Shown here in pieces: positions 1 through 9,703 of a stretch of 64,000 bases of DNA. Position 1 is the first letter of the stretch. Each line of letters starts with the position of its first letter. Under the pieces are notes generated by a model that was not told the origin of the DNA, made no database searches, and was given only the letters and a program-made list of their open reading frames with translations. Location: contig NZ_CANLKW010000001.1 in assembly GCF_947491795.1 (NCBI RefSeq), positions 682,001-746,000 of the forward strand, given 5' to 3'. This DNA comes from an uncultured Roseobacter sp. Lineage in GTDB: Bacteria; Pseudomonadota; Alphaproteobacteria; Rhodobacterales; Rhodobacteraceae. Both the position numbers and the translations under genes were made by a program.

Positions 1-440
1 CGCTCGCGTTTGGTTTTGACGAGGCGGGAAGTGAAAAATCCATGACTATCGTCGATCTCAAAGTTGACGGGGTCGAGATCCGTACCGTAGCGTTCCGTCC
101 GATCCGGCAAGTGCGCTCGCTGACCGGAGCATTCTCGGATCTTCTGGCAGGAACGCCGTCTGAAGACTTCATCCAGGCCAATCTGACGGATGAAAACCCT
201 CTGATTGATCCGATGAAACGGTTGCGCGCGACCTACCCCAATGCCTGCCATCTGGCCTACGACCGTCAGGCACGCGCTCCGGAGACAAAGGCGCTCGGCA
301 ACGGACGGGCCGCAGTCACGCCGATCGAGATGGTCGGCAACTTCATGAAGGTTGTGCGCGGCCGAGAACCAAATGCCTCCGAAGTCGCGATCGTAGCAGA
401 CAAGCTCCACGTGGTAGCCTCCGGGGAGGAGCAGACATGA
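1..440 (+). CDS. sbcD: Exonuclease SbcCD subunit D (SbcD), C-terminal part
   Basis: This is the 3' end of a gene that starts before the window. The reading frame is open from base 3, ahead of the first internal ATG at 42, and encodes LAFGFDEAGSEKSMTIVDL, which matches the conserved stretch after the metallophosphoesterase domain in SbcD (usually a GSP-LAFGFDE-like motif followed by a strand). The catalytic phosphoesterase domain therefore lies outside the window. SbcD is the Mn-dependent nuclease partner of SbcC and cleaves hairpins and blocked DNA ends. The stop overlaps the sbcC start in an ATGA arrangement, so the two are translationally coupled. Assignment rests on this motif and on the neighbouring sbcC. 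Confidence 0.85.
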   Translation, partial: LAFGFDEAGSEKSMTIVDLKVDGVEIRTVAFRPIRQVRSLTGAFSDLLAGTPSEDFIQANLTDENPLIDPMKRLRATYPNACHLAYDRQARAPETKALGNGRAAVTPIEMVGNFMKVVRGREPNASEVAIVADKLHVVASGEEQT

Positions 441-3400
441 GACCAATTCGCCTATCGCTTCAGGCCTTCGGGCCGTTCGCGACAACCGAGGTGGTCGATT
501 TCCGCTCTGCGTTGGAAACAGGGTTGTTCGGAATTTACGGTCAGACGGGGGCGGGAAAGTCGACACTGTTTTCGGCGATGTCCTTCGCGCTTTTTGGCGC
601 ACCAACCAAGACCGATCAGGAGCCACGGTCGCTGCGTTCGGATCACTCTGCGCCTGATTTACCTACTGAAGTCGAATTTGTTTTTGAGCTCGGCACTAAA
701 ACCTACCTGATCCGTCGTCGTCCGGCGCAAGAGCGTCCGAAGGCGCGCGGCGAAGGGACAACAGATGACGCAGCGGAAGCCTCCCTATTCGACGTAACCG
801 GGATCCCGGTGGATACGCTTGGCCCGAGCCAATTCGGTCGCGTAATTGAAGAAAAGAAGGTCTCGGTAGTTGGGAGAGAGGTCGAGGCTCTGCTTGGCTA
901 CGGAGCGGATCAGTTTCGGCAGATCGTACTCCTACCTCAAGGCAAGTTCGAAACGTTCCTTACCGCAAAAACCGATGCGCGGGTCGACATATTACGAGAT
1001 CTCTTCGACGTGAAGATCTATCGCAATCTCGCCGCTCGGCTGAAGGAAGAAGCCTCGGAGGCAGAGCGAGCGTTACGCGACCAACGTGCACTCTATGTAG
1101 CGCGGCTTGAGGAACGCGGCTTCGAGAGCGGTGAGGCACTGGAGCTAGGAATTTCTGCAGCGGAAGCCAAGGTCGAGGAAAAACAGCGAGATCAGCAGAT
1201 CACAGAGGCAGTGAACGAAGCCGCGCGCAAGACGCTGGCCGAAGGCGAACAGATCGAGAAGGCTTTTGCTGCCGTCGACACTGCGCAGCAGGCGCTTGAC
1301 GGCCTTGAAGCGAATAATGATGAGGTTGATGCTCTGGCTAGGCGGGTAGAGGCTGTCAGCAATGCCTTGAAAGCCCGTGATCTTGAGACGGCTTGGCACA
1401 ATTCGGAGCAAGACGCACGACTTGCGGTGGATGCCGTTTCCAACGCTGAAGCGGAGCTCAATACCGCCAATGAGGCGAAGGAAGATGCCGCGCAAAAAAT
1501 GGTCGAGGCGCAGTCTGATGGGGAGCGACGGAAGCAGGTTCAGGCCGACCTGACGAAGTTGGAGGCCATTGAGAAACAGGTCGAGCAGGCTTCAGAGTTA
1601 CAGAATACATTTGATAAGGCTGTGACGAACGAAACCTCAGCAAAGAAGGCGCTGACCGAGGCCATAGAGGCCCGCGAAAGGCTCAAGTCTCAGCGTGATG
1701 CGACCGATATGGTGCTTGAACAGGCGCGAAAGACCGGAGCGTTGCGAGGCAAGCTGAACGGTGAGATCGCCGAGGTGAACCGGGACCGGGTGAAGGCAGC
1801 GGCGTATGCAAAGGCGCAGGGAGCTGTCGCCGATGCCGCACGAAAGGTCGAAGCGGCAACGAGCGAACTGACCACTAGAGCCCATGCGGCACAGGTCGCC
1901 GAGGAGACCTTGAGCGATGCCGAGGTACGGCTTTCGCGCACGCAGGCGATCATTCTGGCCGAAAAGTTGGCTGAAGGAGCGCCCTGCCCTGTCTGCGGTT
2001 CCCACGATCATCCTGCGCCGGCTCATGGCACGCCCGAGCAATCTGGTTTGACCGAAGCGTTTCGCAAAGCACAGTCTGAAGCGAGAACTACAGCCGAAGC
2101 CCGGGTGCGGGCGGAAACCGAACTTGGCAATTGCCGAACGTGGCTGGATGAAAAGAAGGAGACGCTGGACGAACAGGAACGACCCGAGCGCACGATGGCG
2201 GAACTCGAAGCTGAAATCATACGGCTTGAAGGCGATGTCGCCGCGCTTGGAGAAGCAGTCGATCTAGACGCGATGGCGGAGCAGTTGGCCGAACTGAAGC
2301 GGAAAGTGACCGAGGCAGAAACTGCTGAGGCTACAGCGCGCACCGCTGCGGGCAAGGCCGGGACCGCTCTTGCCGGCGCGCGCGCCAAGTTGGATGCAGT
2401 GATCGAGGCCCTGCCGGAAGGTCTGCGCTCGCCCGGGGCGGTTGTCGCTCGACGGGAGGCATTGCAGAGAGAGCAAAAGCAACTGTCCGAGGCGCTGGAA
2501 ATGGCGACGCAGCAGGACCGAGCCGCCAGTGAAGCGCTAACCCGTGCGCAAGAGCAACTTGACGCAGCGAGGCGGGCGCACGGCGCGCAGAAGCAGCGCG
2601 CAAAAAAGGCGCAAGGTGATTTTGCCGCTCGGCTTGCCGAGGTCGGGCTGGACAAAGCAGGATATGATGCTTGCAAGGCACATTTCCTGACTCTCGACGC
2701 CGACCGCAAGAAGGTAACCGATCACCGCGATGGCTTGATCGCTGCTCGCACGACATTGCAGAACGCCACAGCCGCTTGCGCAGATCGTGAACGCCCGGAC
2801 CTTTCCCCGCTTCAGCTGGCGTTGGCAGAAGCCACTCAGAACTTGAACGCGGCCAACGCTGCACTCGCCACGGCGAGAGCGGATGTATCGTCACTGACCG
2901 AATTCAAGAAATCGCTTGCCGCGGCCATGGCCGAAACCGAGCGGCTTGAAACCGAGACCGGTCCGCTCCGGGGGCTGGCTGATCTGGCCAACGGCAAGAA
3001 CGATTTCAACATGACACTCGAGACCTTCGCGATCGGTGCAATGTTCGACCAGGTTCTCGAGGCGGCAAATATGAGGCTCGGCCCTATGACGCGTGGTCGC
3101 TACCGGCTGACGCGTGGGCTCGAGGCATCTGGCGGTCGAGGCAAGCGTGGGCTCGAAATCGAAGTCTTCGACATCAACACCGGCAAGGCGCGCGCGACAG
3201 CCACGCTGTCAGGTGGCGAGACCTTTATCGCGGCACTGGCCCTTGCGCTTGGGCTCGCTGATGTGGTCGAGAGCCTCTCGGGCAAGATCCGGATGGACAC
3301 AATCTTTATCGACGAAGGCTTCGGAAGCCTCGATACCGAGAATGGGGCGGGTACGCTGGATCAAGTGATCCAAGTTCTTGCTGCGCTGACAGAGGGCAGC

Positions 3401-3517
3401 CGGGCCGTCGGCCTGATCTCGCACGTCGGGCTGGTGCAGGAGGCTATTCCACAAGGCTTTTACGTGCGCTCGACCCCAAGCGGCAGCCGGGTTGAGGAAA
3501 GAAGGGGGCTAGGATGA
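437..3517 (+). CDS. sbcC: Exonuclease SbcCD subunit C, Rad50-like ATPase
   Basis: A 1,026-residue SMC/Rad50-type ATPase that forms the SbcCD nuclease with SbcD. The Walker A motif GQTGAGKST is at residues 35-43. Long Glu/Ala/Arg-rich coiled coils flank a zinc hook CPVC at residues 517-520, almost exactly in the middle, as expected for two antiparallel coiled-coil arms. The C-terminal head has the signature LSGGETFIAALALALGLADVV followed by Walker B FIDEGFGSLD. Length is typical for alphaproteobacterial SbcC. It is coupled to sbcD upstream (4-base overlap) and to a small gene downstream (4-base overlap), giving one transcription unit. It may be a housekeeping repair gene, but its place beside a candidate island end makes a defence or mobile-element role possible. 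Confidence 0.95.
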   Translation: MRPIRLSLQAFGPFATTEVVDFRSALETGLFGIYGQTGAGKSTLFSAMSFALFGAPTKTDQEPRSLRSDHSAPDLPTEVEFVFELGTKTYLIRRRPAQERPKARGEGTTDDAAEASLFDVTGIPVDTLGPSQFGRVIEEKKVSVVGREVEALLGYGADQFRQIVLLPQGKFETFLTAKTDARVDILRDLFDVKIYRNLAARLKEEASEAERALRDQRALYVARLEERGFESGEALELGISAAEAKVEEKQRDQQITEAVNEAARKTLAEGEQIEKAFAAVDTAQQALDGLEANNDEVDALARRVEAVSNALKARDLETAWHNSEQDARLAVDAVSNAEAELNTANEAKEDAAQKMVEAQSDGERRKQVQADLTKLEAIEKQVEQASELQNTFDKAVTNETSAKKALTEAIEARERLKSQRDATDMVLEQARKTGALRGKLNGEIAEVNRDRVKAAAYAKAQGAVADAARKVEAATSELTTRAHAAQVAEETLSDAEVRLSRTQAIILAEKLAEGAPCPVCGSHDHPAPAHGTPEQSGLTEAFRKAQSEARTTAEARVRAETELGNCRTWLDEKKETLDEQERPERTMAELEAEIIRLEGDVAALGEAVDLDAMAEQLAELKRKVTEAETAEATARTAAGKAGTALAGARAKLDAVIEALPEGLRSPGAVVARREALQREQKQLSEALEMATQQDRAASEALTRAQEQLDAARRAHGAQKQRAKKAQGDFAARLAEVGLDKAGYDACKAHFLTLDADRKKVTDHRDGLIAARTTLQNATAACADRERPDLSPLQLALAEATQNLNAANAALATARADVSSLTEFKKSLAAAMAETERLETETGPLRGLADLANGKNDFNMTLETFAIGAMFDQVLEAANMRLGPMTRGRYRLTRGLEASGGRGKRGLEIEVFDINTGKARATATLSGGETFIAALALALGLADVVESLSGKIRMDTIFIDEGFGSLDTENGAGTLDQVIQVLAALTEGSRAVGLISHVGLVQEAIPQGFYVRSTPSGSRVEERRGLG

Positions 3518-3816
3518 CCGAACGGTGGTACTTTCGAAAGGCTCACACTCGGCGGCTGGTTAGGGGCCGTACGATCTCTGTCCGTGGCGGTTGGGTGCTC
3601 CGGGGCAGCGAAAGACGCAGCAAGGGCGCATCATTCAAACGGGCTTGTCCAATCTGCAATGCCCCGATCCTAAGCGTTGGCATGCCAAGAGGTGGGTGGG
3701 TCCACTTCGAGGGGCGTAATGGGCTCACACGTGTGAAACATCCATGTCTTCATCTTGGCGAAGGTTTGAGTGCGCGGCGTGATGAAAGAACTCCGGATCT
3801 TTTTGACTTTCTGTAA
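3514..3816 (+). CDS. Small protein with possible zinc site, coupled to sbcC
   Basis: A 100-residue basic protein that I do not recognise. Its ATG overlaps the sbcC stop (ATGA), which strongly suggests translational coupling and a shared function with SbcCD. It carries Cys45 and Cys48 (CPIC), then His76, Cys78 and His80 (HPCLH), a spacing that could hold one zinc ion. The N-terminal half is rich in Arg and Lys, compatible with nucleic-acid binding. The protein ends in an acidic-hydrophobic tail (TPDLFDFL). It is the last gene of the sbcDC unit; the next gene downstream is convergent. Function is unknown; a DNA-binding accessory subunit is only an inference from charge and position. Confidence 0.75.
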   Translation: MTERWYFRKAHTRRLVRGRTISVRGGWVLRGSERRSKGASFKRACPICNAPILSVGMPRGGWVHFEGRNGLTRVKHPCLHLGEGLSARRDERTPDLFDFL

Positions 3817-3910
3817 AAATGGGGAGCAAATTCCAAAAAATATGGACCTCCGTCTTCGGCGAAGAGGCCAATGTGACGCAGATCTTCCCACAAAACCATT
3901 GAACCTTGGC

Positions 3911-6900
3911 TCAGGCATCCGACCGCACTCGCGCTTCTTCAAGGGCTGTGCTCAGCTGTGATCGACGACTTTCTGCCAGTCGTGACAAGCCCAACCGTCT
4001 CGCTAGTGCCAGGGTAGGGTCATCTGTCTGGATAATATTTGGTTCTTTTCTCAACAAACCTGCAAGCTCAGCAATGGAAATTTCGGCGGGATCACGTCCA
4101 GGAATTTCGCGCCACTCGACTATATGTTCGGGCGGGTTCCTCCAGAGAAAATCCCCGGTGGTTTCCCGAGTCCGGCTTAAACCCTTGGTAGCCACTTCTA
4201 CCCGCGCGCGGATCCTAGCACCAACACGTTTCCATCCATGTCGCTCAGCGACCTCGCGCGAAACTGCATCCAGATGAATTGGCTCTATGGACGCGACAAT
4301 CTCGCGGACCATCAGGCGAAGGGTCTCATCGTATGATGGATCGTGAAAGGCGTCTGGATCTGCTTTAAGCGGGTCATCCGCGTTTGGCATATCCCCCAAG
4401 TCAAAAGCACGCTTCGCCTGAAGGGCAACGCGATCTAGCTTTGGATGTTGTTCTCCTTGAGCCTTTACAACGGCTTCTGGCTCATTCTCTTCCGTTGCCG
4501 CTGTTTCAAAAAGTGCAAGTGTTGCAGTTTCGGGAGCCGCCACCTTAGTATCGACTTCGTCAGTCTCCTCAAGACCCTCTTCGACTTGTTGCCGATCCTC
4601 TTCAAGATGTGTCCTGAGGTCAGCGTCTAGCCGCTCTAAGACATCACGCCTATGGGAGAACCACTCGGTGGACCATATGCGTTCAATCCTCCACCCCAGA
4701 CCTTCAAGGACCGCTTGACGCATGCGGTCTCGATCGCGCGCAGTAGGCGACGAATGATAGGCCGCTCCGTCGCACTCAACACCGGCCAAATAGCGACCTG
4801 CACGATCAGGATGGACGATGCCAAAGTCGATCCGATAGCCCGATACACCCACCTGAGTGCGAACCTCCCAACCAAGCGCTTCCAGAGCGACTTTGACCTC
4901 GGCCTCGAATGGACTGTCCACGCCGCCTAGGGAGCCTGCATCTGCGGCAGTCAGGGCATCAGGGCCGCGAGCGGCATAGTCAAGGAAATCCCTTAGGTCG
5001 CGGACGCCTTCTGCTTTTGTCCGGGAGACGTCGATGTCGTTTGCATCAATGGAAGTAAACACATGCATCTCGCGCCTTGCGCGAGTGACGGCAACATTGA
5101 GGCGCTTTTGACCCCCATCTTGATTCATCGGCCCGAAATTCATCGATAGCTTGCCAGCAGCATCGCGGCCGAAGGTCGTGGAGAAGATCATCACATCGCG
5201 TTCGTCGCCCTGAATGTTTTCAAGGTTTTTCACGATAACCGGTTCTTCGCGCTCATCAGAAAAGAACCATTCCAGCTCTTCACTGTCGGTGCGCGCTTTG
5301 TCGAGGTGATCAAGGATGCGCTGCTGTTGCTGAATATTGAAAGTGACTACGCCGATGGTTTCGCGGCCGTCTTCTGGTTTTTTTAGCTCAACCCGCAGAC
5401 GCTTCGCCAAAAATTCGGCCACGGCTTTGGCTTCCACGGGATTGGTTCGAGAGCCGCCGCGCTCATAGATCCCATCGACACGATGTAGTCGCACCGCTTC
5501 TCCCCAAGCACGTGGCGCGGGGAATGTCACAAGGCTTCCATCGTAATAGCGAGCATTCGAAAAGGCGATCAGACCTTCGTCCCGAGATCGATAGTGCACT
5601 CTAAGAACGTTGGATGGCACGCCAGCTGCTACTGCTTCATCTAGAATAGATGCCTGGTCCCTTTCGTAAAAAGCCAGCTCCTCATCATCTTCCTGCACGC
5701 GATCAAAAGCACGAGATGGTGGCATCTGTTTCGGGTCGCCAACGATGATCGATTGACGCGCTCTAGCGATCGCACCGATGGCGTCCCAAGTCGTGATTTG
5801 CGACGCCTCGTCGAAGAGAACAATATCAAAGCTGGCCTGGCCTGCTGGTAGGTATTGCGCAACCGAAAGTGGCGACATGAGTACGCAAGGTGTCAGCTTG
5901 GTCGTGGTCGGACCCAGTCGATCGAGCAATGTGCGGATCGACTCCCTTGGTCGTTGTTGGCTCATTAGGTCTCGCAAACGACCAAGGGCCGAATTACGGG
6001 CTATGTTTTCCGTCCGAGGCAAACCGTGGGCAATGCGCCTGCGAACATTTTCAGCAGCTAAATCTGCATGACGGGCGTCGAGCTCTCGAAAGGCTTCGAT
6101 CCGATTCTGATGCTTCCAACCAATGAAAGTGCGAAGCGGAGCCGCGGCATCTATGGCTAGGGGAGTCCACCATGCCGCATATGCGCGATCAAACGCGTCC
6201 TCAGCATCCTCAACATCACCGACCTCCAACGCTGCACAAAGCGGCGCAAGGCCTCTAGCCTCCGCTTGCGCAACTAGGCCGCGCCAATGCAACCAATCCT
6301 GCAACCGCCGTGTATCGCGGCGAAGTTCCGGAAGAGCATCTCGCAGGTCGACGAGGTCCATATCCAATGTGCGACCAGCCAACCGCTCAAACCGAGCACG
6401 GGCTGGTGCCATCTCATCAAGCGCAAGCACCAGTGACTTTGCTTCAGCACGTCCAAGACCTTCAGCCGGATTGATAGCCGCAGCAGTGGCGGCAGTGTCC
6501 GTTGCAGCTACCCTGATAGCCGCGGCTTTGAGTGCATTCGTATCTGTTTCGCGCCCGCGCCAAACGCTCAGACCAGCCAACGGATGTGTATCGAGAGCAG
6601 CGAGGACCTCCTGCATCTCCTCAATCAGGTTCAAATCGCTTTCCGGATTTGCTTTTCCCTGTGCATACGCAGACAGAGTTCGTCTCACGGCACTTTTGCG
6701 AAACATCGAAAACGGCCAAAAACTTGCAGCCGCGCGCCGCCACTCGGCGTCGATTTGTGCAACTGGAACGCGTGGTAAGTCCCGAGCTGAATAGGGAACA
6801 GAAAGGCGGCCTTCGGCTGTGTCTAATCTGGCCAGAACTTCTCGCAGAGTTTCGGTCTCAGCTTGGACCTCAGCAGGATCACGTCTACCCAAAGCCGCGC

Positions 6901-9703
6901 GGTCAGTTTCTTCCTCTTCAAGAACCGCCCTTGCCAAAGCATCAAGCGTTGCTGGATCAGCAGCTGGGTTCTGACCGACTGCATTTGCCATCTCTGTCCG
7001 TGCCTTCAGTGCTCTAGGGAGTAAATCCTCAAGCGCCGAAGCTGCGGCTAAAAGCTCATTCGTCCAAGCGTTGGACCAACCTCCCTCAGGTTCCTCAATC
7101 AATCGCAATGCACCTGGATTGCGAACGCGTGGCGCTACCTCGCCCAATTCACGAGCGAGGCGGCGTAAGCTCTCACGCGTCTCGTTGTCATGGGCGTCCA
7201 TTCTCTCCCAAGACAAACCAATCGGGACCTCCCGAGATGCTAACCCAACGGCTTCAAAGACCGTTAACCCGTTCTCATGTCTCTGATGTAGGGCTTCAAC
7301 GTATTCGTTGAGTTGGTCTCGCTCGAGCCCAAGTTCCGTTGAAATACGCGCCCATTCCGCCTCGGCTTGCCCGTCCGAGGGTCTTTCCCAAGCCTGCCCA
7401 AGTTGCCGGATTACGTTCTTCCGTTCAGCTTTTGAGCTGTGAAGCTCAAGTACCGCATCGCCTAATCCGTAAGAGGTTAATCTGCGGTGTACCACATCAA
7501 GGGCGGCAGCCTTTTCTGCGACGAACAGAATTGTCTTTCCGTGGGCCAAGCAATGCGCAATCAGGTTGGCAATTGTCTGGCTTTTCCCTGTTCCAGGCGG
7601 TCCGATTACGACCATGTCGTGACCTTCGACCGCACCAGCAACTGCAGCCAACTGTGAGGCGTCAGCTGGAAGCGGCGTGAAGGTCTCAGCCGGTGGTAGC
7701 TTGGATTCTACTTCTTCGGGCCTTGGCAATCCTGGCGCATCCGGTGGGACAAAGGGGTCATCAGGAGTGTCGATCAGATGCGCAACTAGGCGGCTTTCAC
7801 GTAGCTGATCTGTGCGATCAACGAGATCTTTCCACATCAGATATTTCGCGAAAGAGAAAGTCGAAAGAGCGAGGTCTTCAACAACTTCGAAGCCGGGAAT
7901 ATCTCGAACAACTTCGCGCATCCGCTTAAAAATGCGTGGAACATCTAGGCCCGCATCATCTCGTGGCAATTCGCCCTTTAGGTCCGGTGCCTCAATGCCT
8001 TGTTCGGCCAGTTTCTCCAACAAGGTCAGATTGAAACGGACTTCATCGCCCTGATGAACGAGCGTGAAAGGTGAAGATGCCGATGCTCTTCGTAGGGTCA
8101 CAGGGACAAGCAGCAGAGGTGCGCGGTGATCCTTTTTCGCAGTCTCAGTCTGCTTCCAACGAAGGAAACCAACCGCAAGAAACAGCGTATTGGTTCCCCC
8201 CTCAGAAAGGTCGCTTTTTGCTTTACGATACAGTGCGATGAGACGCTTTCGCATCTGATCTCTAGGAAGAGGGCTGCAAAGCTCGCCTCTGTCAAACGCA
8301 TCCCGAATGACACGCGCGTCAATATCCTCGCCAGTTTCCCGACGGTATTGCTCTGGGTCACGGCCAAGTCTCGGATTCTCGTCTGGTAGGCTGACCATCC
8401 TGAAGGCGCGCCCTTCAGTGAGCTCATCTTCCAACCGCGGTACATCATGACACTTCAGCATCAATGACCCTTGGGTGTCGCGGAAATTCAGCAAGCGGTT
8501 GCGCAAAGATAGGTCAAGCAGCTTGCGCTGCCATCGATCGATCCGGCCTTGTGGTGTTGCTGGCGCCTCGTCTTCGGCCGGATCAGGTGGCTCAAAACCT
8601 TCCGGCGGGAGGAGATCTTTGAAGGCAGCCATTGGGTCTGCCGCGGCGGGAGCTTCGGTTTCGGTCGGTTCGCCTGCACGCGCCAGTGGTCGGACCCCCG
8701 ATGATCGACAGCGTGCAATATCAACTGCAACACCAAAGAGATGCTCTTTTGCCTCATCCAATTGTGCACCACCTTCGACGACGGCGCCACGGAATGTGCC
8801 GCGCTTGCCACCGGTCAGGAGCGTTGTTTCGAACGGCAGGAATTCACGGGCGACAATCGCCTTACGTAGCTCTGTCACATCCCAGGTCTCAGCGGTCGAA
8901 AAAGTCCGACTGACCAGCCAGACACCCGCAAAAGCATGGCCTTCGGTGAAGATCACAACCGGATTAAGGCCAGCAGCCTCCAATGCGGCCGCCAGAAGCA
9001 GGCTCGTGTCCAGACATGTTCCAAGACCTTCTTCCGCCAATCGGCTGGGCATTCGAACCTTTTGTCCGCGCTTCTCAAAAGAAGCGGGCGGTACCGCGTA
9101 CCGTATGTCCATTCCCTCAATCGACGACCAGATTGCTGCGGCGATAGCCCATGCTCGAGCCGGGTCTCGAGATTGGTACCCGTCAAGACCAGAGGGCAGA
9201 CCTTGTCTCGTCATTGCATCAGAAGCTGCTCTTAAGACTGCGGCTACACGCGTGTCGTTCGGCTGTACAAAAGCAGCCAATAGTTGGCCCATTTCATGGA
9301 TGCCGCCCCATTCATCTCGGGCCAGAAGCTCTACCGACGCTTCAAACAAAATTGAGGGATGATCATCATCAAACTCTGCAACTAGCCGAAGCTGCCCATG
9401 TTCAGCTTCGTTCAAGTTGTCAAAAAATGCGCTGTCCTGTTTTGTTTCCAACTCGGCTGGAACGACCGATCCACCAGGTAAAATTCGATCAAACGGCCAT
9501 TCTCGCGATTGCGCGAAAAGAGGGTGAACATCTAGACGGAGCTTACCTGCAGGTAGACCCTCTTCGCCGGCTTGGAGCTCGACCTTGCGCAGCAGTGGAA
9601 CGGCATTTTGCAAAGATGCATAAGTCAGTCGTTTAGTATGTTCGACTAAGAGCTGCGCTTTGGCTACTTTCCCGTTTTCATTTTCATCACTAATTGCATG
9701 CAC
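3911..9703 (-). CDS. DUF4011/DUF3320-type SF1 helicase with Vsr-like nuclease domain
   Basis: A 1,930-residue multidomain protein. The N-terminal part has a transglutaminase-like stretch with candidate triad Cys230 (GTCLD), His256 (GHAFAGVW) and Asp275 (WDVT). It then has the DUF4011 region (RWQRKLLDLSLRNRLLNFRD), a superfamily 1 helicase core with Walker A GPPGTGKS at 701-708 and Walker B FDEASQ with Asp1298-Glu1299, and the later motifs GDPKQMPP and VAVTRARREMHVF. Next comes a restriction-endonuclease-like domain (Asp1626, Glu1643-Cys-Asp1645, the PD-(D/E)xK pattern of DUF559/MTES_1575 proteins). A DUF3320-like winged helix is at the C-terminus. Proteins of this design are known to recur in defence islands. 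Codon and base use look less GC-rich than the rest of the window. It is transcribed towards the sbcDC unit. Confidence 0.9.
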   Translation of the reverse strand: MHAISDENENGKVAKAQLLVEHTKRLTYASLQNAVPLLRKVELQAGEEGLPAGKLRLDVHPLFAQSREWPFDRILPGGSVVPAELETKQDSAFFDNLNEAEHGQLRLVAEFDDDHPSILFEASVELLARDEWGGIHEMGQLLAAFVQPNDTRVAAVLRAASDAMTRQGLPSGLDGYQSRDPARAWAIAAAIWSSIEGMDIRYAVPPASFEKRGQKVRMPSRLAEEGLGTCLDTSLLLAAALEAAGLNPVVIFTEGHAFAGVWLVSRTFSTAETWDVTELRKAIVAREFLPFETTLLTGGKRGTFRGAVVEGGAQLDEAKEHLFGVAVDIARCRSSGVRPLARAGEPTETEAPAAADPMAAFKDLLPPEGFEPPDPAEDEAPATPQGRIDRWQRKLLDLSLRNRLLNFRDTQGSLMLKCHDVPRLEDELTEGRAFRMVSLPDENPRLGRDPEQYRRETGEDIDARVIRDAFDRGELCSPLPRDQMRKRLIALYRKAKSDLSEGGTNTLFLAVGFLRWKQTETAKKDHRAPLLLVPVTLRRASASSPFTLVHQGDEVRFNLTLLEKLAEQGIEAPDLKGELPRDDAGLDVPRIFKRMREVVRDIPGFEVVEDLALSTFSFAKYLMWKDLVDRTDQLRESRLVAHLIDTPDDPFVPPDAPGLPRPEEVESKLPPAETFTPLPADASQLAAVAGAVEGHDMVVIGPPGTGKSQTIANLIAHCLAHGKTILFVAEKAAALDVVHRRLTSYGLGDAVLELHSSKAERKNVIRQLGQAWERPSDGQAEAEWARISTELGLERDQLNEYVEALHQRHENGLTVFEAVGLASREVPIGLSWERMDAHDNETRESLRRLARELGEVAPRVRNPGALRLIEEPEGGWSNAWTNELLAAASALEDLLPRALKARTEMANAVGQNPAADPATLDALARAVLEEEETDRAALGRRDPAEVQAETETLREVLARLDTAEGRLSVPYSARDLPRVPVAQIDAEWRRAAASFWPFSMFRKSAVRRTLSAYAQGKANPESDLNLIEEMQEVLAALDTHPLAGLSVWRGRETDTNALKAAAIRVAATDTAATAAAINPAEGLGRAEAKSLVLALDEMAPARARFERLAGRTLDMDLVDLRDALPELRRDTRRLQDWLHWRGLVAQAEARGLAPLCAALEVGDVEDAEDAFDRAYAAWWTPLAIDAAAPLRTFIGWKHQNRIEAFRELDARHADLAAENVRRRIAHGLPRTENIARNSALGRLRDLMSQQRPRESIRTLLDRLGPTTTKLTPCVLMSPLSVAQYLPAGQASFDIVLFDEASQITTWDAIGAIARARQSIIVGDPKQMPPSRAFDRVQEDDEELAFYERDQASILDEAVAAGVPSNVLRVHYRSRDEGLIAFSNARYYDGSLVTFPAPRAWGEAVRLHRVDGIYERGGSRTNPVEAKAVAEFLAKRLRVELKKPEDGRETIGVVTFNIQQQQRILDHLDKARTDSEELEWFFSDEREEPVIVKNLENIQGDERDVMIFSTTFGRDAAGKLSMNFGPMNQDGGQKRLNVAVTRARREMHVFTSIDANDIDVSRTKAEGVRDLRDFLDYAARGPDALTAADAGSLGGVDSPFEAEVKVALEALGWEVRTQVGVSGYRIDFGIVHPDRAGRYLAGVECDGAAYHSSPTARDRDRMRQAVLEGLGWRIERIWSTEWFSHRRDVLERLDADLRTHLEEDRQQVEEGLEETDEVDTKVAAPETATLALFETAATEENEPEAVVKAQGEQHPKLDRVALQAKRAFDLGDMPNADDPLKADPDAFHDPSYDETLRLMVREIVASIEPIHLDAVSREVAERHGWKRVGARIRARVEVATKGLSRTRETTGDFLWRNPPEHIVEWREIPGRDPAEISIAELAGLLRKEPNIIQTDDPTLALARRLGLSRLAESRRSQLSTALEEARVRSDA

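Noticed and set aside
2023..2709. A 228-codon minus-strand frame inside sbcC
   Set aside because: Composed almost only of Ala, Ser, Arg and Cys, the reverse complement of coiled-coil codons.
8475..9362. A 295-codon open frame on the plus strand inside the giant helicase
   Set aside because: It is antisense to clear transglutaminase-like and DUF4011 coding sequence and is Ser/Arg/Ala-rich low-complexity, typical of a shadow frame.
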